Positions 6,646-13,418 of a stretch of 16,335 bases of DNA are shown here, piece after piece. Origin of the DNA: Streptosporangiaceae bacterium (lineage in GTDB: Bacteria; Actinomycetota; Actinomycetes; Streptosporangiales; Streptosporangiaceae); assembly GCA_030040415.1 (NCBI GenBank), contig JASHTT010000259.1, forward strand, positions 1 to 16,335, written 5' to 3'. Below the pieces are notes generated by a model. It worked only from the letters and a program-made list of their open reading frames with translations, made no database searches and was not told the origin of the DNA. A program made the position numbers and the translations under genes. Every line of letters starts with the position of its first letter. Position 1 is the first letter of the stretch.

Positions 6646-8439
6646 TTGCTCGAGTTCGGCATACCAGCCCTCATCGAGGTGCCGGACAGCGCGTCGCTGT
6701 CCGAGGTCGTCTTCGCGCGCGCGTTCACCAGCCCGGACGAGGTCATGCTGCGCCGCAGAGCCGACGGTAGCTGGCTGGACGTGACCGCAGGGCAGTTTGG
6801 CGCTGAAGTCTCCGCGCTGGCAAAGGCGCTGATCGCGGCCGGGATCGAGCCTGGCGACAGAGTGGCGCTGATGTCGCGTACGCGATACGAGTGGACCCTG
6901 GCCGACTACGCGATCTGGACCGCGGGCGCGGTCTGCGTGCCCGTTTACGAGACGTCGTCGGCCGAGCAGGTCCAGTGGATACTCGGCGACTCGGGCGCAC
7001 GCGCCGTGATCGCCGAAACCGACAAGCACGAGGAGCTGATCAAGAGTGTCCGCGGCCAGCTGCCCGAGCTGGGTCAGCTGTGGCGGATCGACGACCTGGC
7101 CGGACTGGCCGCGACCGGCGCCGACGTCAGCGACGACCAGTTGCGCCAGCACCGGACCAGCCGCCGGGCCGGCGACCTGGCCACGATCATCTACACGTCG
7201 GGCACGACAGGCCGGCCAAAGGGCTGCGAGCTGACCCACCGCAACCTGCTGTCCGTAGTGAGGAACGCCGTGCACGGGGCGCTGCCCGAGATCTTCGAGG
7301 TTGATGGCGGCGCGACGCTGCTGTTCATGCCGCTGGCGCACGTGTTCGCGCGGATCATCGAGATCGGCTGCCTGGAGTCCGGCGCGGTGCTCGGCCACTG
7401 GCCAGACAGCGCCACGGTGGCCGAGGGCCTCCGTGAGTTCCGGCCCACCTTCCTGCTGGCCGTGCCCCGGGTCTTCGAGAAGGTGTACAACACCGCGCAA
7501 CAGCAGGCATCGGCCAGTCCGGCAAAGAGCAAGATATTCGCGGCGGCGGCCGGCACCGCGATCGCCTGGAGCCGGGCGATCGATGCCGGACCCGCCGGCC
7601 TCGGCCTTCGGCTGCGGCACTCGCTGTTCGACCGCCTCGTCTACGGCAAGCTGCGCGCGGCGATCGGCGGCCGGGTGCGGTACGCCGTCTCCGGCGGGGC
7701 ACCACTCGGTGAACGGCTCGGCCATTTCTTCCGCGGCGCTGGCGTCACGGTCCTCGAGGGCTACGGGATGACGGAAACTTCGGGTGCCGCGACCGTGAAC
7801 AGGCCGAGCAGGAACAAGGTCGGCACCGTCGGCCAGCCGCTGCCCGGCGTCAGCGCGAAGATCGCGGACGACGGCGAGATCCTGCTCCGCGGCGGCATCG
7901 TCTTCGGCAGCTACTGGCACAACCCGACGGCTACCAGCGAGGCGCTGGACGCCGACGGCTGGCTGCACACCGGCGACCTGGGCTCGCTGGACGACGAGGG
8001 CTTCCTGAAGGTGACAGGCCGTAAGAAGGAGATCATCGTCACCGCAGGAGGCAAGAACGTAGCGCCCGCGGTGCTGGAGGACAGGCTGCGCGCACATCCG
8101 CTGATCAGCCAGTGCATGGTGGTCGGCGACCGGCGGCCGTTCGTCGCCTGCCTGATCACCCTGGATGCCGAGGCGCTCGAGTACTGGAAGCGGCAGCACG
8201 GGCGGCCGGAAAGCGCCACAGTCGCCGACCTGGTGACCGACCCCGACCTGCTCGCCGACATCCAGGCCGCGGTGGATGACGCGAACCAGGCCGTGTCCCG
8301 TGCGGAATCGATCCGCAAGTTCAAGGTGCTCACCGAGGACTTCACGACCGACAACGGGTACCTCACGCCATCGCTGAAGGTACGGCGGGCCGAGGTGGCC
8401 AAGGCGTTCGCGACCGAGATCGACGAACTGTACGCCTAG
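6646..8439 (+). CDS. Long-chain fatty-acid-CoA ligase (AMP-binding, FadD15-like)
   Basis: This enzyme activates a fatty acid with ATP to acyl-AMP and then acyl-CoA, feeding lipid synthesis or beta-oxidation. The 597-residue product shows the adenylate-forming signatures in order: IIYTSGTTGRPKG (about 181-193), the P-loop; GYGMTETSG (about 372-380); GWLHTGDLG (about 437-445); and KVTGRKKEIIVTAGGKN (about 455-471), which includes the hinge and the lysine-bearing C-terminal motif. An RYEWTLADYAIW block near residue 80 is typical of actinobacterial long-chain ligases. TTG 6646 is chosen because GGAGG lies five bases upstream, the product then starts at LLEFGIPALIEVPD as relatives do, and it no longer overlaps the divergent phosphoesterase. 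Its stop shares the CTAG at 8436-8439 with the convergent glycosyltransferase. Confidence 0.93.
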   Translation: MLEFGIPALIEVPDSASLSEVVFARAFTSPDEVMLRRRADGSWLDVTAGQFGAEVSALAKALIAAGIEPGDRVALMSRTRYEWTLADYAIWTAGAVCVPVYETSSAEQVQWILGDSGARAVIAETDKHEELIKSVRGQLPELGQLWRIDDLAGLAATGADVSDDQLRQHRTSRRAGDLATIIYTSGTTGRPKGCELTHRNLLSVVRNAVHGALPEIFEVDGGATLLFMPLAHVFARIIEIGCLESGAVLGHWPDSATVAEGLREFRPTFLLAVPRVFEKVYNTAQQQASASPAKSKIFAAAAGTAIAWSRAIDAGPAGLGLRLRHSLFDRLVYGKLRAAIGGRVRYAVSGGAPLGERLGHFFRGAGVTVLEGYGMTETSGAATVNRPSRNKVGTVGQPLPGVSAKIADDGEILLRGGIVFGSYWHNPTATSEALDADGWLHTGDLGSLDDEGFLKVTGRKKEIIVTAGGKNVAPAVLEDRLRAHPLISQCMVVGDRRPFVACLITLDAEALEYWKRQHGRPESATVADLVTDPDLLADIQAAVDDANQAVSRAESIRKFKVLTEDFTTDNGYLTPSLKVRRAEVAKAFATEIDELYA

Positions 8440-9602
8440 CCGCCCAGGATCTCCTGCAGCCGCCTGGCGACCAGGTCGAAGGACCATTCCCGCTCCACGA
8501 AGGACCGGCCCTTCTCGCCCATCGCGGCGCTGCCTGCCGGGTCTGCCAGCAGTCCGGCGAGCCGCGCCGCGACAGCCGGCACGCTGCGGCCGGGCACGAC
8601 GTATCCCGTCTCACCGTCCAGCACCGCGTCCGGCGCGCCGCCAGAGTCACCCGCGACGACCGGCAGCCCGGTGGCCGACGCCTCCAGGTAGACGATGCCG
8701 AGTCCTTCCACATCCAGTCCGGCCCGCCGGGTCCGGCACGGCATGGCGAACACGTTGGCTGCGTCGTAGTAGCCGGGCAGTTCTTCGCCGGCAACCGGCC
8801 CGGTGAACAGGACGGAGTCAGCCACGCCGGTACTCGCCGCGAGCCGCTGCAGCGCGGGCCGGTACGGGCCGTCGCCGACCAGCATCAGCAGCGGTCCGCC
8901 GCCGTCGGGCCGGCCCCCCTGTCCGCGGCCAGCCGCTGACCGGGCGAGAACCTCGGGCCAGGCCCTGATCAGCGTGTCCTGGCCCTTGCGCGGCACCATC
9001 CTGGACACGCACGCGACGACCTGGCGGTCCGCCGCGATGCCGTGCCGCTCCCGCACCCGCGCGCCGCCCGTGCCGGGCCGGAACACGGCAGGATCCACCC
9101 CCGGGGCGAGACGCACCATGCGCGCCGCCGCCTGCCCGGACAGCGCGGGCGCGAGCCGGATCCTGAAGTACTCCGCCAGGTACGTCAGCACGTCGGTCTG
9201 ATCACCGATGCGGCGCAAGAGCGGCCGGGCGCCGGGCAGCGCGGCCCAGCCCGCCTCATGGCCGTGGGTCAGCCCCACGATCCGCCGCGCTCCGGCCCGG
9301 CGAAGCGCGGGCGCGAGCAGCCCCAGTGGCGCCGCCGCGCCGAACAGCACCGCGTCGCAGCCGTGCTCGGCCAGCAGGGCACAGGCCCGCTGGCGCACCG
9401 ACCGCACCGGCAGCATCAGCTTTCCTGGATGCCGTACTACCGGGAACGGCTGGGCCGCATCGAACTGCTCGGCACCTTCCCAGTGCGAGGCGTACACGAC
9501 AACCCGGTCCGCCGGCAGGCTTGTCGCCAGCGCGTGCACGAACGACTGGATGCCGCCGCGACGCGGCGGGAAGTCATTGGTGACGATCAGTACCTTGGTC
9601 AA
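8436..9602 (-). CDS. pimB: GT4 glycosyltransferase, PimB-like mannosyltransferase
   Basis: The 388-residue protein has the GT-B fold of family GT4. The N-terminal half holds the acceptor loop with RRGGIQSF (14-21) and THGHEAGW (112-119). The C-terminal half holds Arg201 and Lys206 in SRMVPRKGQD, which grip the nucleotide-sugar phosphates, and VEGLGIVYLEA (298-308) with the two acidic residues of the EX7E motif. These match PimB, which adds the second mannose of phosphatidylinositol mannosides from GDP-mannose at the inner face of the membrane. The exact sugar and acceptor remain inferred. A Gly-rich low-complexity insertion sits at about 222-236. The start is TTG 9602, with AGGGG eight bases upstream, and gives the family's MTKVLIVTNDFPP beginning. 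It follows the NlpC/P60 gene by 42 bases. Confidence 0.88.
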   Translation of the reverse strand: MTKVLIVTNDFPPRRGGIQSFVHALATSLPADRVVVYASHWEGAEQFDAAQPFPVVRHPGKLMLPVRSVRQRACALLAEHGCDAVLFGAAAPLGLLAPALRRAGARRIVGLTHGHEAGWAALPGARPLLRRIGDQTDVLTYLAEYFRIRLAPALSGQAAARMVRLAPGVDPAVFRPGTGGARVRERHGIAADRQVVACVSRMVPRKGQDTLIRAWPEVLARSAAGRGQGGRPDGGGPLLMLVGDGPYRPALQRLAASTGVADSVLFTGPVAGEELPGYYDAANVFAMPCRTRRAGLDVEGLGIVYLEASATGLPVVAGDSGGAPDAVLDGETGYVVPGRSVPAVAARLAGLLADPAGSAAMGEKGRSFVEREWSFDLVARRLQEILGG

Positions 9603-9621
9603 ATCCCGTGCCCCTGGGCTG

Positions 9622-9637
9622 CCCGGCGTTAGCCGGG
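9622..9637. terminator. Perfect hairpin between the nlpC-like and pimB-like genes
   Basis: CCCGGC and GCCGGG form a six-pair stem over a four-base GTTA loop. On the minus strand it begins eight bases after the hydrolase stop and ends 20 bases before the glycosyltransferase start. It has no T-run. It may partly end transcription or protect the upstream mRNA, which would make the second gene less expressed. Confidence 0.45.
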
Positions 9638-9644
9638 ACGGCGC

Positions 9645-10670
9645 CTAAGGCCGGACGGCGCCGTCGAAGGTCTCAAGGTACCAGCCCGTGAACGACACCA
9701 GTTCCACGTCCATCCCGGGCTGCGGGGCGTCGATCAGCTTGTTGTCACCCACGTAGATGCCCACGTGGCCGGCGGCGTTGAAGACCATGATGTCACCGGG
9801 CTCCATGTCAGCCACGCTGACGTGCGGCAGGTCGTCCCACTGCTCGTAGCTGGTGCGCGGGATCGACACCCCGGCGTGTGCCCAGGCTTCCATGGTCAGC
9901 CCGGAGCAGTCGAAGCCATCAGCGCACGGCCCGGTGCCGCCGTACACGTAGGGGCAGCCCAGCTGGTCGTAGGCGTACTGCACCGCGGCGTCGGCCTGCG
10001 TGCCCGTCGGGCCCTTGTAGGTCGGGGGCTTTCCCCCCGACGAGCCGCCAGGCCCAGCGCCAGCCTGCTGCCCGGGACTGAGCTGAGCCAGCAGCGCATA
10101 TTCCTGATTTGCCAGCTTGTTGAGCGTGGCCTTGCGCTTTTGCAGATTGTCTTTCATCTGCAGGATGGCGAGCTGGGTGCGCTTGACCAGCTCCTCGGTG
10201 GCAGTCAGGTGCCTGGCGTCGGAGAGGAACTCGCCGATCTGCGCGTCGTTGAGGTCCGACATCTCGAGCAGGAACGACGACTGGTTGAGGATCTCCTGAG
10301 GGTCGCCGGAAACCAGCAGCTCGATCGCCGTGTCGAGATTGCCGTCCTCGTACGCGGTGACCGCGATCCTGGCCACCTGCTGGCGCATGGCGGCGAACTG
10401 CCGGGAGCCGGCGCCGAGCTCGGAGTACACGAGCTTCAGTTGCTGGTTCGTGCTCGCGAGTTCCTGCGTCGCCTGGTCGAGCTGCTGGTCCAGCCGCTCG
10501 ATCCTGGACTCGAGCTGGCTCAGCTTCTTCTGGACCTGCGCGACGGTCGGCGTCGAGGTCGCTACGGCGCTGCCGGCGACGCCCAGCAGGAAGCCTCCGA
10601 CGAATACCAGGGTGGTAACGACGGCGGCGCGTTGCTTCACGACCTTGCTCATCGCTGGCCGCGTATGCAC
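9645..10670 (-). CDS. Secreted NlpC/P60 peptidoglycan endopeptidase (RipA/RipC-like)
   Basis: This cell-wall hydrolase should cut stem-peptide bonds of peptidoglycan during growth or division. Of its 341 residues, 1-38 are a signal peptide (basic start, hydrophobic run at about 15-35, cleavage after AVA). Residues about 41-195 form a long coiled coil with Gln/Leu heptads, a Gly/Pro linker follows (about 199-222), and the NlpC/P60 domain fills the rest. Catalytic Cys255 lies in GFDCSGL and His302 in AAGHVGIY. Asp314 occupies the third position, 12 residues after the His, the same spacing as the acidic third residue of RipA. The coiled coil probably inhibits or localises the enzyme, as in related proteins that need an activator. 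GTG 10670 has GAAGGAG 12 bases upstream; ATG 10652 is an alternative. Confidence 0.92.
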   Translation of the reverse strand: MHTRPAMSKVVKQRAAVVTTLVFVGGFLLGVAGSAVATSTPTVAQVQKKLSQLESRIERLDQQLDQATQELASTNQQLKLVYSELGAGSRQFAAMRQQVARIAVTAYEDGNLDTAIELLVSGDPQEILNQSSFLLEMSDLNDAQIGEFLSDARHLTATEELVKRTQLAILQMKDNLQKRKATLNKLANQEYALLAQLSPGQQAGAGPGGSSGGKPPTYKGPTGTQADAAVQYAYDQLGCPYVYGGTGPCADGFDCSGLTMEAWAHAGVSIPRTSYEQWDDLPHVSVADMEPGDIMVFNAAGHVGIYVGDNKLIDAPQPGMDVELVSFTGWYLETFDGAVRP

Positions 10671-10703
10671 TTCCGCGACACGCTCCTTCTTCCATGCTCG
10701 CCA

Positions 10704-10717
10704 GCCTGCCGGCAGGC
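10704..10717. promoter_or_regulatory. 14-base perfect palindrome in the hydrolase leader
   Basis: GCCTGCCGGCAGGC is a perfect inverted repeat lying 34-47 bases before the hydrolase start, downstream of its predicted transcription start. A second perfect palindrome, GCTACGTAGC, lies at 10730-10739. Either could be a protein-binding site or fold in the mRNA leader. The function is inferred from position only. Confidence 0.4.
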
Positions 10718-10757
10718 GAATACCTGGCAGCTACGTAGCGGTACCGCTCGCTGCCTG

Positions 10758-10787
10758 AGACTAGTGAAACTGCAGTGGTGGATTCAA
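10758..10787 (-). promoter_or_regulatory. Predicted housekeeping-sigma promoter of the hydrolase operon
   Basis: On the minus strand TTGAAT (10787-10782) and TAGTCT (10763-10758) are separated by 18 bases, close to the -35/-10 pattern of the principal actinobacterial sigma factor. Transcription would begin near 10751, leaving a leader of about 80 bases that contains both palindromes and the Shine-Dalgarno. This is the best promoter in the window. Confidence 0.55.
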
Positions 10788-10791
10788 CCAC
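10775..10791. promoter_or_regulatory. Inverted repeat over the -35 box, possible operator
   Basis: GTGGT at 10775-10779 and ACCAC at 10787-10791 are inverted arms around seven bases. The repeat covers the whole -35 hexamer of the predicted hydrolase promoter, the classic place for a repressor to block polymerase. No regulator is identified; arms of five bases can arise by chance. Confidence 0.35.
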
Positions 10792-10876
10792 TTCGCGCAT
10801 TCCCGCACTGTGTCATTTGCCATTCCTGGCCGAACCCTCAGTGGCCTGGTGGGCGCAAACTGTCGGAACCGGGTCC

Positions 10877-10882
10877 TAGCGT
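10877..10882 (+). promoter_or_regulatory. Candidate -10 box of a leaderless exonuclease transcript
   Basis: TAGCGT fits TANNNT and ends six bases before the ATG at 10889. No Shine-Dalgarno precedes that ATG, which supports a transcript starting on the codon. A -35 box is not evident. Confidence 0.4.
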
Positions 10883-10888
10883 TACCTC

Positions 10889-11461
10889 ATGACCGGACCG
10901 CTGGCCACGCTCGACGTCGTGGTGGTCGACGTCGAGACCACGGGCTGGCTGGCAGATCACGCGGCGATCACCGAGATCGGCGCGGTCCGCCTTAGCGGCG
11001 GCCAGGTGACCGGCGAGTTCTCCAGCCTGATCCGGCCGTATTGCCCGATCCCGCCGGAGATTACGGCCCTGACTGGCATCACCGACGAGATGGTCAGCAG
11101 GGCACCGCGCGCAGGGCCCGCACTGCGGGCCTTCCTCGCCTTCGCCCGCGGTTGCGTGCTTGTCGCCCACAACGCGCCGTTCGACGTGGGATTCCTCGCC
11201 GCGGCGTGCACTGCCGCCGGGATCGGCTGGCCTGCGGCCGCCGTGATCGACACCGCGGTGCTGTCGAGGCTGCTGCTAGGGCCAGACGACGTGCCCGACT
11301 GCAAGCTGGCGACCCTGGCCGGCTACTTCGGCACGCGGGCGGCCCCGTGCCACCGTGCGCTGGCCGACGCCAAGGCGACCGCTGAAGTGCTGGCCGGACT
11401 TCTCGAATTGGTCGCGGCACGACGCGCCGGTGCCAGGAGGCTTATCGGCGCGGGCGGCTAG
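10889..11461 (+). CDS. DEDDh-family 3'-5' exonuclease (DnaQ/epsilon-like)
   Basis: The 190-residue protein is a single exonuclease domain of the DnaQ type. Exo I has Asp14 and Glu16 in VDVETTG, Exo II has Asp99 in AHNAPFD, and Exo III has His155 and Asp160 in CHRALADA, so all five DEDDh residues that bind two metal ions are present. ALTGITDEMV (60-69) is the usual segment between Exo I and II. With no polymerase, UvrC or BRCT domain fused, it is a stand-alone nuclease, either a proofreading subunit-like protein or a DNA/RNA trimming enzyme; the sequence does not tell which. The ATG at 10889 lacks a Shine-Dalgarno but has a TAGCGT box six bases upstream. It is divergent from the NlpC/P60 gene. 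Confidence 0.9.
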   Translation: MTGPLATLDVVVVDVETTGWLADHAAITEIGAVRLSGGQVTGEFSSLIRPYCPIPPEITALTGITDEMVSRAPRAGPALRAFLAFARGCVLVAHNAPFDVGFLAAACTAAGIGWPAAAVIDTAVLSRLLLGPDDVPDCKLATLAGYFGTRAAPCHRALADAKATAEVLAGLLELVAARRAGARRLIGAGG

Positions 11462-11500
11462 CAAGTACGCTACGAGGCGGTCGGCAGGCAGGCCAGTGGT

Positions 11501-11519
11501 CGCCGGCGGACAACCGGCG
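11501..11519 (+). terminator. Hairpin in the gap between the exonuclease and Lrp-like genes
   Basis: CGCCGG (11501-11506) and CCGGCG (11514-11519) can form a six-pair stem over a seven-base loop, 40 bases after the exonuclease stop. There is no T-run. It may end the exonuclease transcript or sit in the leader of the next gene. Confidence 0.3.
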
Positions 11520-11523
11520 GCTA

Positions 11524-11550
11524 GCCGTAGGAGACCTGGCCGTAGGAGAC
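11524..11550 (+). repeat. Tandem 12-base direct repeat duplicating a Shine-Dalgarno
   Basis: GCCGTAGGAGAC occurs at 11524-11535 and again at 11539-11550, a 15-base period. Each copy contains the Shine-Dalgarno-like TAGGAGA. The second lies four bases before the GTG start at 11554 and is the likely working site. The first is 19 bases from the start, too far for initiation there. Confidence 0.75.
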
Positions 11551-11553
11551 ACT

Positions 11554-11838
11554 GTGATCACCGCAATAGTCCTGATCAAGGCTGACGTCGCGCGCATTCC
11601 GGAGACCGCAGCGACGATGGCGCAGATCCCGCAGGTCAGCGAGGTCTACTCGGTGACCGGTGAATTCGACATCATCGCCGTTGTCCGGGTTCGCGGGCAC
11701 GACGAACTCGCCGACGTGATACCCGGCACCGTCAACAAGGTGCCCGGCGTCACCCACACGGAGACGCACATCGCGTTCCGGGCGTATTCGCGGCACGACC
11801 TCGAGGCAGCATTCTCGCTCGGCTACGCCGCGGACTGA
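11554..11838 (+). CDS. Stand-alone Lrp/AsnC ligand-binding (RAM) domain protein
   Basis: This 94-residue protein consists only of the Lrp/AsnC effector-binding domain, with no helix-turn-helix. The pattern of beta-alpha-beta repeats is clear: ITAIVLIKAD, then a helix (IPETAATMAQI), then VSEVYSVTGEFDIIAVVRV with the conserved TGEFD turn, a second helix (HDELADVIPGTV) and a final strand ending in THTETHIAF. Such single-domain proteins form rings of dimers that bind amino acids at the dimer interface; they cannot bind DNA alone and may act through other Lrp-type proteins. The convergent trpD neighbour makes an amino-acid ligand attractive but unproven. GTG 11554 is chosen on its AGGAGA site. The start follows the exonuclease stop by 92 bases. 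Confidence 0.88.
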   Translation: MITAIVLIKADVARIPETAATMAQIPQVSEVYSVTGEFDIIAVVRVRGHDELADVIPGTVNKVPGVTHTETHIAFRAYSRHDLEAAFSLGYAAD

Positions 11839-11839
11839 C

Positions 11840-11860
11840 TCGGCCACCGAGCCTGGCCGA
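11840..11860. terminator. Hairpin between convergent Lrp-like and trpD genes
   Basis: TCGGCCA (11840-11846) and TGGCCGA (11854-11860) form a perfect seven-pair stem over a seven-base loop. It begins two bases after the Lrp-like stop and lies 36 bases past the trpD stop, so it could end both transcripts. There is no T-run on either side. An alternative CTCGG/CCGAG stem at 11839-11851 competes with it. Confidence 0.5.
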
Positions 11861-11895
11861 CGACCCGGCTCAGGGCCATGTCAGCCGCTCGCCGG

Positions 11896-12948
11896 TCAAG
11901 AGCCGGCCAGTCCCTTGCTGGTCGTCACCCACCGGTCGAGCAGTGCAGCGGCGGCACCGGAGTCCACCGCCTCGGCTGCGCGGCGGTACCCGTCTTCGAG
12001 CGTGGCCGTCAGCTCTTCCGGACCCGTCACGCCGGCGTCTGCGGCCAGCGCCGCCGCCGCGTTGAGCAAGGCGGTATCCCGGACCGGACCCTGGCTGCCG
12101 GCCAGGAAGTCCCGAACCACGCCGGCATTGTGCGCCGCGTCCCCGCCGGTCAGATCCGCGGGCACGGACCGGGGGATGCCGATATCGGCGGGGTCGAAGC
12201 TGGCTGCAGCCACGGCCCCGTCGTGGACGACCCAGACCGCCGACGGTGCCGTCGTGGTCAGCTCGTCGAGGCCGTCCTCGCCGTGGAACACAAGGGCCGA
12301 GCAGCCGCGGGCGGCCAGCACTCCCGCGAGTACGGGTCCCATCTTCGGATCCGCCACGCCCAGCGCCTGAGCCGCTGGGCGGGCCGGGTTGGCAACCGGC
12401 CCGAGCACGTTGAATACGGTCGGGACACCTAGTTCACGGCGCGGCACGATTACGTGCCGCAAGGCCGGGTGATACAGCGGCGCGAACAAGAACCCGGCGC
12501 CGATCTCCGCCACGAGCACCTCGGTGGCGCCGGGGGGCAGATCGATGACAACGCCGAGCGCCTCCAGCACGTCGGCCGTGCCACAAGCCGACGATGCGGC
12601 CCGGTTGCCGTGCTTGACCATCCTGGCGCCAGCTGCCGCGGCCGCGAGCGTGCCCATCGTGGAGATGTTCACGGTTCTGGCACCGTCCCCGCCCGTGCCG
12701 ACCAAGTCGACGGTCCTGCCCGGGATGGAGATGACAGCGGCGTGCTCGAGCATCGCCTGCGCGAGGCCGCTGACTTCGCTGGCGGTCTCCCCCTTCATCC
12801 GCAGGGCGACCCCGAAACCGGCGATCTGCGCTGCGGTGGCGGCACCCTCCATGATCTCGTTCATGGCCCAGGCGGTCTCGTCGGCCGTCAGCGGCTCGCC
12901 CCGGATCAGCGCGCCGATCAGCGCTGGCCAGCTCGTGCGCGGGCCCAT
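11896..12948 (-). CDS. trpD: Anthranilate phosphoribosyltransferase
   Basis: TrpD joins anthranilate to phosphoribosyl pyrophosphate, the second dedicated step of tryptophan synthesis. The 350-residue product is of usual length. It shows LVGTGGDG (82-89) for the pyrophosphate loop, NIST (94-97), and KHGNRAASS (112-120), the anthranilate- and PRPP-contacting segment. RRELGVPTVFNVLGP (about 193-207) and the acidic GLDEL loop (about 253-257) that binds magnesium follow. All key residues look intact. ATG 12948 is chosen because GGGG lies seven bases upstream; the adjacent GTG 12951 is possible. No other trp gene is in the window. It follows the receiver-domain gene by 12 bases, so the two form an operon, and it is convergent with the Lrp-like gene. 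Confidence 0.93.
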   Translation of the reverse strand: MGPRTSWPALIGALIRGEPLTADETAWAMNEIMEGAATAAQIAGFGVALRMKGETASEVSGLAQAMLEHAAVISIPGRTVDLVGTGGDGARTVNISTMGTLAAAAAGARMVKHGNRAASSACGTADVLEALGVVIDLPPGATEVLVAEIGAGFLFAPLYHPALRHVIVPRRELGVPTVFNVLGPVANPARPAAQALGVADPKMGPVLAGVLAARGCSALVFHGEDGLDELTTTAPSAVWVVHDGAVAAASFDPADIGIPRSVPADLTGGDAAHNAGVVRDFLAGSQGPVRDTALLNAAAALAADAGVTGPEELTATLEDGYRRAAEAVDSGAAAALLDRWVTTSKGLAGS

Positions 12949-12960
12949 CACGAAGCCCCG

Positions 12961-13362
12961 TCAGGCCTTGACTGGCCGGTCGCCGGCCGCACGCTGCCGC
13001 ATCAGCCCGGCGAGCGCCCTGGCCAGGGCGACCGGGTCGATCGGGTGGCTAACCACGGCGTCGGCCCTCGACCAGGTGGCGAGCCAGCCGTCGTCGGGCC
13101 TCCCGATGATCAGCAGCGCTGGCGGGCAGTCGTAGATCTCGTCCTTCGCCTGACGGCAGACCCCCATGCCGCCGGCCGGCTGGGCCTCACCGTCCAGCAC
13201 CATGACGCCGATGCCCCCGGCGTCCAGCAGCCGGAACAGCATCGGCTCGGTCGCCACCTCAACGACCTCGGCTTCCGGCACGTCCGGGGCCGGGCGGCGG
13301 CCTATGGCAAGGCGCACTTGGTCCCGAGTGTCGGCATCATGGCTATACACGACAACCTTCAT
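12961..13362 (-). CDS. Degenerate receiver-domain (response-regulator-like) protein
   Basis: This 133-residue protein has the alternating strand-helix pattern of a CheY-like receiver and no output domain. Asp9 and Asp11 in YSHDAD could form the acidic pocket, and Asp57 in VMVLDGEAQP is at the phosphorylation position. The usual Thr/Ser switch is replaced in IIGRPDD (85-91), and the invariant Lys of the KP motif is replaced by His106 in SHPIDP. Loss of these residues suggests it signals without normal phosphorylation, perhaps by protein contact. ATG 13362 has no Shine-Dalgarno, but a TACCAT box lies eight bases upstream. It shares an operon with trpD and is divergent from ctaE. No sensor kinase is nearby. 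I know of similar proteins beside actinobacterial cytochrome genes but no established function. Confidence 0.8.
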   Translation of the reverse strand: MKVVVYSHDADTRDQVRLAIGRRPAPDVPEAEVVEVATEPMLFRLLDAGGIGVMVLDGEAQPAGGMGVCRQAKDEIYDCPPALLIIGRPDDGWLATWSRADAVVSHPIDPVALARALAGLMRQRAAGDRPVKA

Positions 13363-13370
13363 GGCAAAGG

Positions 13371-13376
13371 ATGGTA
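13371..13376 (-). promoter_or_regulatory. Candidate -10 box for the receiver-trpD operon
   Basis: TACCAT fits TANNNT and lies eight bases before the ATG at 13362, leaving at most a one- or two-base leader. No Shine-Dalgarno is present, consistent with leaderless translation. A -35 box is not clear. Confidence 0.35.
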
Positions 13377-13418
13377 CCGACCTGGGGGGTCGGCCGACGC
13401 ACGCCTACGCGGTGTCGT

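Noticed and set aside
6604..8487. A 627-codon open frame on the minus strand opposite the acyl-CoA ligase
   Set aside because: It is the antisense shadow of a complete enzyme with all its motifs. Its sequence is low-complexity and matches no family I know.
10671..10888. Possible c-di-AMP (ydaO-type) riboswitch upstream of the NlpC/P60 gene
   Set aside because: These riboswitches often precede such genes, but I cannot see their conserved segments and the predicted leader of about 80 bases is too short.
9765..10892. A 375-codon plus-strand frame opposite the NlpC/P60 gene
   Set aside because: Antisense shadow; the minus-strand protein has a signal peptide, coiled coil and catalytic residues.
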